NCBI GenBank assembly: GCA_015075305.1
Contig: JABTUS010000007.1
Span: forward strand, 248,001 to 312,000
Reading direction: 5' to 3'
Source: Opitutaceae bacterium
Lineage (GTDB): Bacteria; Verrucomicrobiota; Verrucomicrobiia; Opitutales; Opitutaceae
DNA length: 64,000 nt
Within the stretch, counting starts at the first letter, position 1; each line of letters opens with the position of its first letter. A model generated the notes under the pieces. The model was not told where the DNA came from. It worked only from the letters and a program-made list of their open reading frames with translations, and did no database searches. This document shows, in pieces, positions 49,867 through 57,795 of this stretch. The position numbers were made by a program, and so were the translations under genes.

Positions 49867-51063
49867 CTACAGGGCCTTGACCGCGCGGGCCATGGCCTCG
49901 CCGACCCGATCGAGCTGTTCGTCGGTGTGCATGGCGGAGATGGCGGTGCGGATGAGATCCTTGCCGGGAGGGACGGCCGGCGCGATCGACATGACCGTGA
50001 ACACGCCCTGCTCCATCAGCGCGCTCCAGAAGCGGTAGGCGAGTTCGCGGGTGCCGAGCACGATGGGCACGGCGGGGGTGTCGGTCTCCCAGGTGTCGAG
50101 TCCCAGGCCCTTCAACATGGCCACGTAGCGCCGTGTGTTTTTCCACAGCCGGTCGAGGTGCTCGGGCTCGGACTGCATGAGCGCCAGGGCGGCCCGGGCG
50201 GCGGCGGCCTGCGACGGCGCGATGGCCGCCGAGAAGATGGTTTGTTTCGAATGCGTGCGCAGGTATTCAATCGCGTCGGTCGAGCCCGCGACAAAACCAC
50301 CCGTGCTTGCGAGCGATTTTGAGAGACTGCCGGAGATCAGGTCGACCTTGTCATTGAGTCCGAAGTGGTCGACGGTGCCGCGACCCTGGCGCCCGAGGAC
50401 ACCGAAGCCATGGGCGTCGTCAAGGACGGTGAAGCAGTCGTACTCCTCGGCGAGCGCGAGCAGTTCCGGCAGCCGCGCGACGTGGCCTTCCATGGAGTAG
50501 ACCCCCTCGATGACGAGCATCTTTGGAACCTCGGGATTCGCGCCGGCCAGCACCTCGCGAAGATCATCGGGGTTGTTGTGCGAGAAGCGCTCGACGGAGG
50601 CGTGCGACAGCCGGATGCCGTCCCAAAGGCAGGAGTGGAGATTCTTGTCGGCGAGGATGAGGTCGCCCTTCTGCGCGAATGCCGTGACGCTCGTCATCAC
50701 CGAGAGGTAGCCCGCGGAGTGGACGTGGCAGGATTCGCGTCCGAGAAATGCGGCCAGGTCCCTTTCGAGTTCGAGGTGGAACCCCCGGGATCCGTTGGAA
50801 GGGCGCGCGCCCGTCGTGCTTGTTCCCCATTTCAGAATGGCCTGCCGCGACGCCTCGATGACCTTCGGATGGAAGGAGAAGCCGAGATAGTCGTTGCTGG
50901 ACAGCATGATCATCTCGCGACCGTCGAGGGTGACGCTGGTGCCTGTCTGCGCCTCCATCGAGTGGTAGTAGGGCGCGTATTTCAGGCGCATCCTTGTGGC
51001 GTAGTCCTCGCGGCAGCGTTCGATCCACGCCTTTTTGTTCTTGGTAAACAGGGAAAACGCCAT
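49867..51063 (-). CDS. Alpha-oxoamine synthase family PLP enzyme (AONS / KBL / serine palmitoyltransferase-like)
   Basis: PLP-dependent enzyme of 398 residues that condenses an amino acid with an acyl thioester, releasing CO2. Hallmarks are MIMLSSNDYLGFSFHPKV, GARPSNGSRGFHLELERDLA, the PLP-interacting Asp and His in VLDDAHGFGVLGRQGRG, and the Schiff-base Lys249 in ISGSLSKSLASTGGFVAG. Members make 7-keto-8-aminopelargonate (biotin), 2-amino-3-ketobutyrate, or 3-ketosphinganine, and sequence alone does not settle which. No biotin genes are near; the acyl-carrier and reductase genes facing it make a serine palmitoyltransferase-like role attractive, as inference. ATG at 51063. Confidence 0.85.
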   Translation of the reverse strand: MAFSLFTKNKKAWIERCREDYATRMRLKYAPYYHSMEAQTGTSVTLDGREMIMLSSNDYLGFSFHPKVIEASRQAILKWGTSTTGARPSNGSRGFHLELERDLAAFLGRESCHVHSAGYLSVMTSVTAFAQKGDLILADKNLHSCLWDGIRLSHASVERFSHNNPDDLREVLAGANPEVPKMLVIEGVYSMEGHVARLPELLALAEEYDCFTVLDDAHGFGVLGRQGRGTVDHFGLNDKVDLISGSLSKSLASTGGFVAGSTDAIEYLRTHSKQTIFSAAIAPSQAAAARAALALMQSEPEHLDRLWKNTRRYVAMLKGLGLDTWETDTPAVPIVLGTRELAYRFWSALMEQGVFTVMSIAPAVPPGKDLIRTAISAMHTDEQLDRVGEAMARAVKAL

Positions 51064-51140
51064 GTCGGAGTGGAGACGGTAGGTGGGTGGGGGGGCTTAG
51101 CAAACCGTTTCAACCACACACGCGCTGAGGGCGCAAACCA

Positions 51141-51245
51141 TGGCAGCCCAAGGCAACGCCTTGGGTGATGGGGGGAAGGGGGAGATTTCAGCCTTGAAGG
51201 GGCGGCATAAAATCGTGCTCGTTCAGCCCTGCAGGGGCGATCCAT
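51141..51245. repeat. Short palindromic repeats in the gap before the GT4 gene
   Basis: CCCAAGGC-AAC-GCCTTGGG lies at 51147-51165, the same palindrome as at 36072-36090. It is followed by GAAGGGGCGGCATAAAATCG and GCCCTGCAGGGGCGATCC, motifs also clustered near 36.1-36.3 kb. The last one overlaps the final codons of the GT4 gene, which ends GSPLQG. Confidence 0.7.
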
Positions 51246-52425
51246 CTTGGGCGGCTCGGCGCGGCAGCGTTTGCATCCAGGTGAGCAAGTCGGTTGCGTA
51301 GGTGTCCCAGGATCTCAATGTGCGACCCCGTGCGGCGACACTCAGGTGATGGTGGTGCTCCGGGTTTGTAAGAAGCGTGCAGATCGCGGAGGCCAGTGAG
51401 GATGAATCGACGGATGCGAGCGAAAGACAGCCGCCGTCGCGTGAAGACTCGCCCAGCGCTCCTTGCGACGAACAAATGCAGGGTTTGCCGTAACTCAGGC
51501 TCTCAAGCACCGGCAGGCCGAAGCCCTCCATGAGGGAAGGATAGACGGTGAACGCGCATTCGTGATAGGCGGCGCACAGCGCCTTTTCGTCAACCGCGCC
51601 GTCGTAGCGAAGCGGCCGCCCGCTGCCCTGGAGCGACTGCACGCGCTGCAGCGCGAGTTTTCCCGTGTCCGGATGGGCCATGCCGATGAGACGGAGTTCG
51701 AAGCAATGACCCTGTTTCCACAGGGACTCACAGGCGTCGAGCAGCGCGATGTGGTTCTTTCTTCCCTCGAGAGTCCCCACGCAAAGCACCACGGGCGCGG
51801 AGGTCGTGCGCGCGAGAACAGGATCATCCCCGGGCTCGTCTATCCCGAGGGGGATGGTCGATACTTCGGGTGCATCCGTGATTCCCATCCAGCGCCACCA
51901 ATCCACGAGCGCATTGCGGGAGTCCTGCGACACCGCTGCGATGCCGTCGAACATCAGGAGCTCCCGCAGATACGCGGGGAACCTGGCCACGGTGCGGGTT
52001 GGAGTGAGCTCCGGGAGCTTCAGCGCTATGGCATCGTGGAACAACGCGACGCGTGGTCCCGATATTCGTGAACACAGTCCGGGAAACCTGTCTGCGGTTT
52101 CACGCGAAAAGATTTCCGGAGCAACCAGGGATGAACCCGAAAGCGGCGTCTGGGCGGGAATTCCAGTCCATCGTTCGAGGGTGCCCCGGAGTCTGCTTCC
52201 GATCGGCCATCGTGCTGCCCGATGGTGGTGAGTATCGTCCGCGAGCAGGTTTTCCGACTCGAACGGCACGAGGCGTCGCCACGCCCTGCGGTAGGGATCC
52301 CAGGTTATTCCGCGCACCTCGTGTCCCGCGCGGCGCGCCAGGGCCACATGCAATGAACGCGAGACGCGTTGCACGCCGGTTTTTGCGCGGGTGTGACTCG
52401 TGTGGGTGAGATCGACGAGGATCAT
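51223..52425 (-). CDS. GT4-family glycosyltransferase
   Basis: GT-B enzyme of 400 residues. It begins ILVDLTHTSHTRAKTGVQRVSRSL and has VALFHDAIALKLPELTPTRTV, GIAAVSQDSRNALVDWWRWMG, donor site CVGTLEGRKNHIALLDACE, YDGAVDEKALCAAYHECAFTV and YPSLMEGFGLPVLESLSYGKP. ATG at 52425 is used; an open frame to 52509 adds unrelated residues and overlaps the next gene. The last codons are contributed by a dispersed repeat, so the C-terminus may be a recent addition. It is a paralogue of the enzyme at 48840-49856 and is co-directional with the next glycosyltransferase, 22 bp away. Confidence 0.9.
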   Translation of the reverse strand: MILVDLTHTSHTRAKTGVQRVSRSLHVALARRAGHEVRGITWDPYRRAWRRLVPFESENLLADDTHHHRAARWPIGSRLRGTLERWTGIPAQTPLSGSSLVAPEIFSRETADRFPGLCSRISGPRVALFHDAIALKLPELTPTRTVARFPAYLRELLMFDGIAAVSQDSRNALVDWWRWMGITDAPEVSTIPLGIDEPGDDPVLARTTSAPVVLCVGTLEGRKNHIALLDACESLWKQGHCFELRLIGMAHPDTGKLALQRVQSLQGSGRPLRYDGAVDEKALCAAYHECAFTVYPSLMEGFGLPVLESLSYGKPCICSSQGALGESSRDGGCLSLASVDSSSLASAICTLLTNPEHHHHLSVAARGRTLRSWDTYATDLLTWMQTLPRRAAQDGSPLQG

Positions 52426-52447
52426 TTTGAAGCCGGCGGCAGGCGGG

Positions 52448-54118
52448 TCACGACAGCGACGCGTGGTGCATCGCGATGGCTTCGAGTCGCCGCCGGTAGC
52501 GGGCGCCAATCACAGCCGGTGAGAGTGCGGACTCGATTCGTTTGCGGCCTGCGCTGCCGATTCTCGTTCGAAGTTCCGCGTCGCGGTGGACGCGCCGCAT
52601 CTGTTCCGCTGCGTGATCGATGTCCGGCTCGGCCCAGACCTGCCCTTTGGAGTAGGGTCCGTGATTGCGATCGAGCGTGACGAGGGACGCCCTCACGGGG
52701 AGACCGGATTCGGCGTCGAGGAACTCGGTTGTCGCGGACCAGCCGGTGGCGATGACGGGTTTGCCGAGATACATGCATTCGGCGAGTGCGAGCCCGAAGC
52801 CCTCCGAACGGTGCAGGCTGACGAAGCAGTCGCACGCCGCCTCGAGGGCATAGAGTTCGTCACGCGGAAGCGTGTCGGTGATCACCACCGTGCCTAGAAG
52901 ATCCGCGATGGATGCGCGGAGGATTGCGAGGTCGCTTTCATTGCCCGCGACATTGTGCACCTTGAGCACCAGGCGGCACCCCTCCTGCTGGAGCCCGCTG
53001 CGGCGAAAGGCGTCGATCACGGCGCGGGGATTTTTTCTTTCCGCGTAACTGTTGAGGTCGAAGAGGAAGAGGAAAAGAAAATGATCCACCGGCAGGCCGA
53101 GGCCTTGACGAAGCTGGGGCGTGGAGGCGGCTGGGCGGCGGAATTCGATGGCGTGTGGCATCGCCAGAACCGGGACCGGCGATTTTGAGGCAATGGATGC
53201 GCGCACAAATTCGCTCGGGCACCAGATCTCGTCAAAGCAATCAAAGGCGCGCATCCAGGCATCTGGAAATTCCGGGAGCTCCCATGCCCAGTAGCCGATG
53301 TTGTAGTGCTCGGACCGAAATTTCTTCCCGTGGTGGTGCTCGAGATCGAGCGATGCGGGCGGATCCACGTGAACGATGTTCACGGGGTGCACCGGTTCGC
53401 TGACGAGCCGCGGGGCGCAGGTCATGTCCCCGCGCCGGTTCTTGCAATGGAGCCGGAGATCGATCAGCGCGGCCGGCAGGGCGACGGCGTCGGCGGCGCG
53501 GACCATGCAGCGGGCGCTCTCGCCGATGCCGAGATCGGCGGTGAGAAAACCGACGATATTGACGCCGAGATTGAGATGTTTGCGCAGAAACTCCGGAGCA
53601 AGCGGAGACTGGCGGTTGGCGAAATCCAGGATGGTTTCTCCTCCGCTTGTCTCGACTTTTGAAATTCGCAACCGCCGGTTTCTGCCCTGTGCTCGAAAGC
53701 GCTGCAGAAAGGAAAAACCGGTGACGCGCCCCAGCCAGGCGAGGGCGTTGGTCCATGCGACGCCTGTCAGACGGAGGCGAATTTCGATGGACCCAGAGGC
53801 GGGTGCGGGAGCGGTTTGCACCGTGACCTCCCACGGCCCGGCACCTTGGGGCGGGGCAGCAACGCGATGGATCCTGTCGGAGCCCGTGACGCGAATCTCG
53901 AGTCCCGGCATGCCGGGTTTTCGCGCGTTGCCTTCGGGATGGCTCTGAAACGCTCCGTGAATCCTCAAGCTGAGCGGCTGATCCAGGGGAGGCAGGCGAA
54001 GGATGCCAACTTCACGGATCCATGCAGAGTCGGTTGCGAGGGAGTCGAGGAAAAGGCCCTCACAGGAGCACCATCGGCGGGCGTGTGATTTTTGGAGTGA
54101 TGGACGTGAGGAAGACAA
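52448..54118 (-). CDS. Glycosyltransferase with an N-terminal beta-sandwich domain
   Basis: Protein of about 556 residues. The C-terminal 380 are a GT4-like GT-B domain: GVNIVGFLTADLGIGESARCM, NIGYWAWELPEFPDAW, IWCPSEFVRASI, FLFDLNSYAERKNPRAVIDAF, VITDTLPRDELYALEAACD and SLHRSEGFGLALAECMYLGKP. The N-terminal 150 (GLFLDSLATDSAWIREVG, PLSLRIHGAFQ, GPWEVTVQTAP, SIEIRLRLTG) look like a carbohydrate-binding or surface beta-sandwich. The start is uncertain: TTG at 54118 is the nearest suitable codon; no ATG occurs nearby and no ribosome-binding site is clear. The longer open frame to 54775 lies antisense to the GT-C gene and is rejected. Confidence 0.8.
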   Translation of the reverse strand: MSSSRPSLQKSHARRWCSCEGLFLDSLATDSAWIREVGILRLPPLDQPLSLRIHGAFQSHPEGNARKPGMPGLEIRVTGSDRIHRVAAPPQGAGPWEVTVQTAPAPASGSIEIRLRLTGVAWTNALAWLGRVTGFSFLQRFRAQGRNRRLRISKVETSGGETILDFANRQSPLAPEFLRKHLNLGVNIVGFLTADLGIGESARCMVRAADAVALPAALIDLRLHCKNRRGDMTCAPRLVSEPVHPVNIVHVDPPASLDLEHHHGKKFRSEHYNIGYWAWELPEFPDAWMRAFDCFDEIWCPSEFVRASIASKSPVPVLAMPHAIEFRRPAASTPQLRQGLGLPVDHFLFLFLFDLNSYAERKNPRAVIDAFRRSGLQQEGCRLVLKVHNVAGNESDLAILRASIADLLGTVVITDTLPRDELYALEAACDCFVSLHRSEGFGLALAECMYLGKPVIATGWSATTEFLDAESGLPVRASLVTLDRNHGPYSKGQVWAEPDIDHAAEQMRRVHRDAELRTRIGSAGRKRIESALSPAVIGARYRRRLEAIAMHHASLS

Positions 54119-54271
54119 GAAAGGGGTGAATAGCGTGGAGTCACCGGGAGGCAAAAACTTTTCCGACCTGCGGGCTTGCCAGCACTGTGCCCGGACATTT
54201 GCCTTCGATGGCCTTGTCCGGCTTCTGTTCCCGTCTCTATCCGAGGGTGGGCAAGGGATGCTGGTGTTCTT

Positions 54272-56494
54272 ATGGATTCCACAGTTTCCCCTTCCCCTCA
54301 TCCCGCAGCCGCGCCTACTGCGCGAGTTTGGCGAATATTGAGAATCCTTGGACTGGTGGTGTTGATTTGCCTGCTTTGGTGTCAGCACTATCGGATGTGG
54401 ACGGTGGAGGCGTGGCGCGTGGCTCTCGACTATTCGGGCGACAGCCTCGAGATACTCACGCGCATCAAGGCCGCGTCGGAAGGGGATACGTGGCCGATGC
54501 TTCCGCAGGTCATCCATCGACTGGGTGCGCCCTGGGGCGCGCATTGGAATGGTTATCCGACGCCGGACAAGTTTCTCATTCTGGCGCTGGGTGGACTGAC
54601 CCGGCTGGTTGGCCTCGAAATGGCTGCGAATCTTGCGATGCTGCTGGCGACGGTCAGTTCGGGGCTGGCCTTCTATTTTGTCGCCCGACGACTTGGCGCG
54701 CGATTCGAGTGGGCAATGATGGGAGCGGTCCTGTTTGCGTACACGTATTCGGTCTTCGATCGAGGGCTGGCGCACCTGCTGCTGCTGTTCACCTGGACCG
54801 TGCCGCTGGGATTGCTGGCCTGCTGGTTGATCGGGCGGCGTGCGCCGATGCGATGGCGGAGTCCGGCGGCGTGGGGTTGCCTGGCGATCGCTGCATCGCT
54901 GGGTGCAAGCAATCCATACAACCTGTTTTTCTGGGGGCAGTTGCTGATCCTCTCGATGATCGCCCAGTATTTTCGCGGTCGACAGCGGGTGAACCTGCAG
55001 GTGGGCGCGGCGTGCGTTGCAGTGGCTGGGCTGGGCTTTTTCGTCGTTAACGCGGAATTCTGGCTGTACACGAAATCCGGTGCCGTGCCGCTGCTCGTGC
55101 GCAATTATGCGGGCACCGAGGTTTATGCGCTCAAGATGGTGGAGATGTTTGTTCCACCCACATCACACAACTGGGACTGGATGGCATTTTTTGGGTTCCG
55201 CTATGGTCGCTGGACGAACTGGCGGGGGGAGGTGTTCCTTCCCTATCTCGGCATGGTGGGCATGGTGGGCTTTGTCTGGCTTTGGGTTGACGCGGCGCGC
55301 CAGCTTTTGAGAGGCCGGTCCCCATCCGGGTGGTCCATTCAGGTTGGCTGGATGCTTGCCTACGCGACGATGGGAGGCATCACCAACCTTGTTGCGCTCT
55401 ATCTGGGCTTCAACCTCTTCCGGGCGACGAATCGCATTTCGGTGTTCATTTCATGCATCGTGCTCCTGTTTGTGGTTCACAAACTGACGGGCCTCACAAG
55501 CAAGGTGCGCCCCGTCTGGAGCTGTGTCCTGGCGGCGATACTCACGGGAATCGGGGCAATGGATCAGATTCCGAAGGCCTACTCTGCGCAGCGGCGCGCT
55601 CAAGTGGCCAAGGCGATTCAGGCTGACTCCGATTTCGGGCGAAGGCTCGAGAAATCCCTGCATCCCGGCACGCTCGTGTTCCAGCTTCCGGTCATGGGAT
55701 TTCCCGAAGTCAATCCCCCGCACGTCATGTCGGACTATGAGCATTTCCGACCCTATCTGCACACGTCGACACTGCATTTCACCTACGGCGGGGTGAAGCT
55801 TCGTGCGCGCACGCGGTGGCAGCATGACCTTGAGAAACTGCCTCCGGCGGAACTGGTCAAGCGGCTGGAAAGCCATGGATTTGGAGCTCTCTACATCAAC
55901 CGTCGTGGCTTCAAGGATGGAGGTGCGAGTGTGCTTGGCACCCTGAGGGACAGGGGATATTCAAATGTCATTGAGGGAGAGGATGGCCAGGTGGCCGTTG
56001 TCTTGGGGAAGGTTGACCAGACACATCCACCGCTTGGCGATGCCCTGACTCCGGGGGAGGGATGGTATTCCCACCTCGAGTCATCCACAGGAATAGATGT
56101 ACTCTGGGCTCATGGGCCCTCCGTATTGATGTACTTCAATCCGATCGATCGTCCGCTGCCGGTGAATCTGGAACTCACCCTGGTGGGAATGGGAAATCGA
56201 ACCGTTGAACTTTCCTATCGCGGCGAGCTCCTGACGGAAATGAACATTGGCGATTCGCCCGTCGCGCTTCCGCCGATCGCCGTCGATCTTCAGCCGGGGA
56301 TCAATCGGTTTGACCTCAGTTCGCCTGAGCCTTCCGTGAGGCTGATCCGGGCGCACAATGGTCTGCGATCGGTCGGTCTCATCAAGGCGAAGGTGACGCC
56401 ACGCATCTCTTCGGCCAGGAGTTCGCAATCAACGCCAGGATTTCTGAATGGATCCCGTGACTCTTCCATCGCAAAGACCGATCAGCAGAATTGA
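54272..56494 (+). CDS. Polytopic membrane protein, GT-C glycosyltransferase-like
   Basis: Integral membrane protein of 740 residues with about 10 hydrophobic helices in the first 440 (ILGLVVLICLLW, ALGGLTRLVGLEMAANLAMLL, LLLLFTWTVPLGLLACWL, IQVGWMLAYATMGGIT and others) and a C-terminal non-membrane domain of about 300 residues with beta character (PLPVNLELTLVGMGNRTVEL). An acidic first-loop region (LDYSGDSLEIL) matches where GT-C enzymes carry catalytic Asp. Such proteins transfer sugars from polyprenyl-phosphate donors at the outer face of the inner membrane. ATG at 54272 is chosen; upstream codons to 54176 read poorly. It heads a second envelope gene run that includes a polyprenyl-phosphate GT2 at 58804. 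Confidence 0.75.
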   Translation: MDSTVSPSPHPAAAPTARVWRILRILGLVVLICLLWCQHYRMWTVEAWRVALDYSGDSLEILTRIKAASEGDTWPMLPQVIHRLGAPWGAHWNGYPTPDKFLILALGGLTRLVGLEMAANLAMLLATVSSGLAFYFVARRLGARFEWAMMGAVLFAYTYSVFDRGLAHLLLLFTWTVPLGLLACWLIGRRAPMRWRSPAAWGCLAIAASLGASNPYNLFFWGQLLILSMIAQYFRGRQRVNLQVGAACVAVAGLGFFVVNAEFWLYTKSGAVPLLVRNYAGTEVYALKMVEMFVPPTSHNWDWMAFFGFRYGRWTNWRGEVFLPYLGMVGMVGFVWLWVDAARQLLRGRSPSGWSIQVGWMLAYATMGGITNLVALYLGFNLFRATNRISVFISCIVLLFVVHKLTGLTSKVRPVWSCVLAAILTGIGAMDQIPKAYSAQRRAQVAKAIQADSDFGRRLEKSLHPGTLVFQLPVMGFPEVNPPHVMSDYEHFRPYLHTSTLHFTYGGVKLRARTRWQHDLEKLPPAELVKRLESHGFGALYINRRGFKDGGASVLGTLRDRGYSNVIEGEDGQVAVVLGKVDQTHPPLGDALTPGEGWYSHLESSTGIDVLWAHGPSVLMYFNPIDRPLPVNLELTLVGMGNRTVELSYRGELLTEMNIGDSPVALPPIAVDLQPGINRFDLSSPEPSVRLIRAHNGLRSVGLIKAKVTPRISSARSSQSTPGFLNGSRDSSIAKTDQQN

Positions 56495-56610
56495 ATCGGG
56501 CCACTGTTCTCTCGTCTGGAATGGGAGTCAAAGGCCGTTGCATGACTTGATGAGCGGAGCGAAGATTGTTCGCGCCGGGCGCGGTTGCAGTCGCTGGAAT
56601 TGATTGTTTC

Positions 56611-57369
56611 ATGGAACCTGACGAGTACCTCAAACTCGCCGACCTCGACGATGAGATCTGGTATTTCCGCGCCGCTCACGCGCATGTGCGCCGGGAGCTG
56701 CTTGAACATTTGCCGGCTTCCAAAACCGCGGAAATCCTTGATGCCGGATGCGGTGCGGGCGGATTGCTGAAACGCCTCGGATCATTGTCGCCCCATTGGT
56801 CCTGGTCAGGCGTCGATTTCATGCCGCAGGCCTGTGAGCTCGCCCGGCAGCGGTGTCCTGGCCGTGACATTCGCGAGGCGTCAATACTGGAACTGCCGTT
56901 TGCTGACCGCAGTTTTGATGCGGTGACATGCATTGACCTGTTCTGCCAGCTTGCCCACCCGGTCGAATCGGACCGGGCCATATCCGAGGTTGCGCGCGTG
57001 CTCAGGCCGGGAGGATTGCTGATCCTGAACGCGCCGGCCTACAAATGGATGTGGTCGTATCATGATGATGCCTGCCAGTCCCGGCATCGCTATTCACGCA
57101 GGGAGTTCACGCAGCAGATCGTGAAGTCAGGCTTTCATCTGAACCGGCTGACCCACTGGAATGCGCTGCCGTTCCCCTTGATATTTCTGAAGCGCAAGCT
57201 GTTTCCCGGCTCTCCGGGATCGAGTGATCTTGAAGCACGGTCCGCGGTTGTTGAGGCGATGATGCGTGGAGTCATGGGTGTTGAACGTGCTTGGATTGGA
57301 GTGGGTGGCAGGTTCACGTGGGGAACTTCTTTGTTTGCAAGTGCGACGAGCGCGCGATCGCCGTTGTAG
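56611..57369 (+). CDS. SAM-dependent methyltransferase (class I)
   Basis: Methyltransferase of 252 residues. Motif I is ILDAGCGAGGLLKRLG, followed by WSGVDFMPQACELARQR, DIREASILELPFADRSFDAVTCIDLF and the post-motif segment VLRPGGLLILNAPAYKWMWSYHD. This Methyltransf_11/12-type enzyme with the APAYKWMWSYHD segment is common in polysaccharide clusters. ATG at 56611 is preferred to a TTG at 56566. The target, a sugar, lipid or other small molecule, is unknown; it lies between the GT-C gene and the remnant ORF. Confidence 0.88.
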   Translation: MEPDEYLKLADLDDEIWYFRAAHAHVRRELLEHLPASKTAEILDAGCGAGGLLKRLGSLSPHWSWSGVDFMPQACELARQRCPGRDIREASILELPFADRSFDAVTCIDLFCQLAHPVESDRAISEVARVLRPGGLLILNAPAYKWMWSYHDDACQSRHRYSRREFTQQIVKSGFHLNRLTHWNALPFPLIFLKRKLFPGSPGSSDLEARSAVVEAMMRGVMGVERAWIGVGGRFTWGTSLFASATSARSPL

Positions 57370-57378
57370 GATTGTCGC

Positions 57379-57795
57379 ATGATTTTCCACCCGACAGCTT
57401 TCGCACTCCTGCTGCACGTGTATTTTGGGGGTGCAGGCCTGGCTTGGCTGATTGCGCCCCGGGCATGGAAGCGATGCTGGCCGCTGTTTGCGGGCGTTGC
57501 TGGAGTCGCTCTGCAATATTCGCCTGTTGCAATCCGAAGCCGGGCGCGGGCGCTGGTTGATTGCGAGCTTGAGGTTTCGGTGAACGGAAAAAGGCGCCGC
57601 CGTGCGAAGATCGGGACGGACCTTGCATGGGTGAAAACTCCATCCATAACAGTGGCCCCTGGCACCACGATTGTGAAAATGAAGTCCAGCCCGCCTCCCC
57701 AGCCTGCGAACGCCACCGACCACCGATTGCTCGGCTTTGCCGCCTATCGCATTGATCTGGACGTGAAGCCCGACCCCGATCCCGTCGACAATTGA
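57379..57795 (+). CDS. Hypothetical membrane protein, probable internal-deletion remnant
   Basis: A 138-residue frame. The first 47 residues hold two hydrophobic stretches (AFALLLHVYFGGAGLAWL and CWPLFAGVAGVALQ). The rest is a soluble beta-rich segment (RALVDCELEVSVNGKRRRRA, PSITVAPGTTIVKMKSS, LLGFAAYRIDLDVKP) that reads like the C-terminal outer domain of a GT-C-type protein such as its neighbour at 54272. The abrupt join near residue 50 suggests an in-frame internal deletion of a much larger membrane-protein gene. It lies 9 bp after the methyltransferase and its TGA overlaps the epimerase TTG start. I cannot name a family. Confidence 0.5.
   Translation: MIFHPTAFALLLHVYFGGAGLAWLIAPRAWKRCWPLFAGVAGVALQYSPVAIRSRARALVDCELEVSVNGKRRRRAKIGTDLAWVKTPSITVAPGTTIVKMKSSPPPQPANATDHRLLGFAAYRIDLDVKPDPDPVDN

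Noticed and set aside
52448-54775. 775-codon glycosyltransferase frame
   Set aside because: The 5' 220 codons overlap the GT-C gene on the other strand and resemble no domain; a start near 54118 is more likely.
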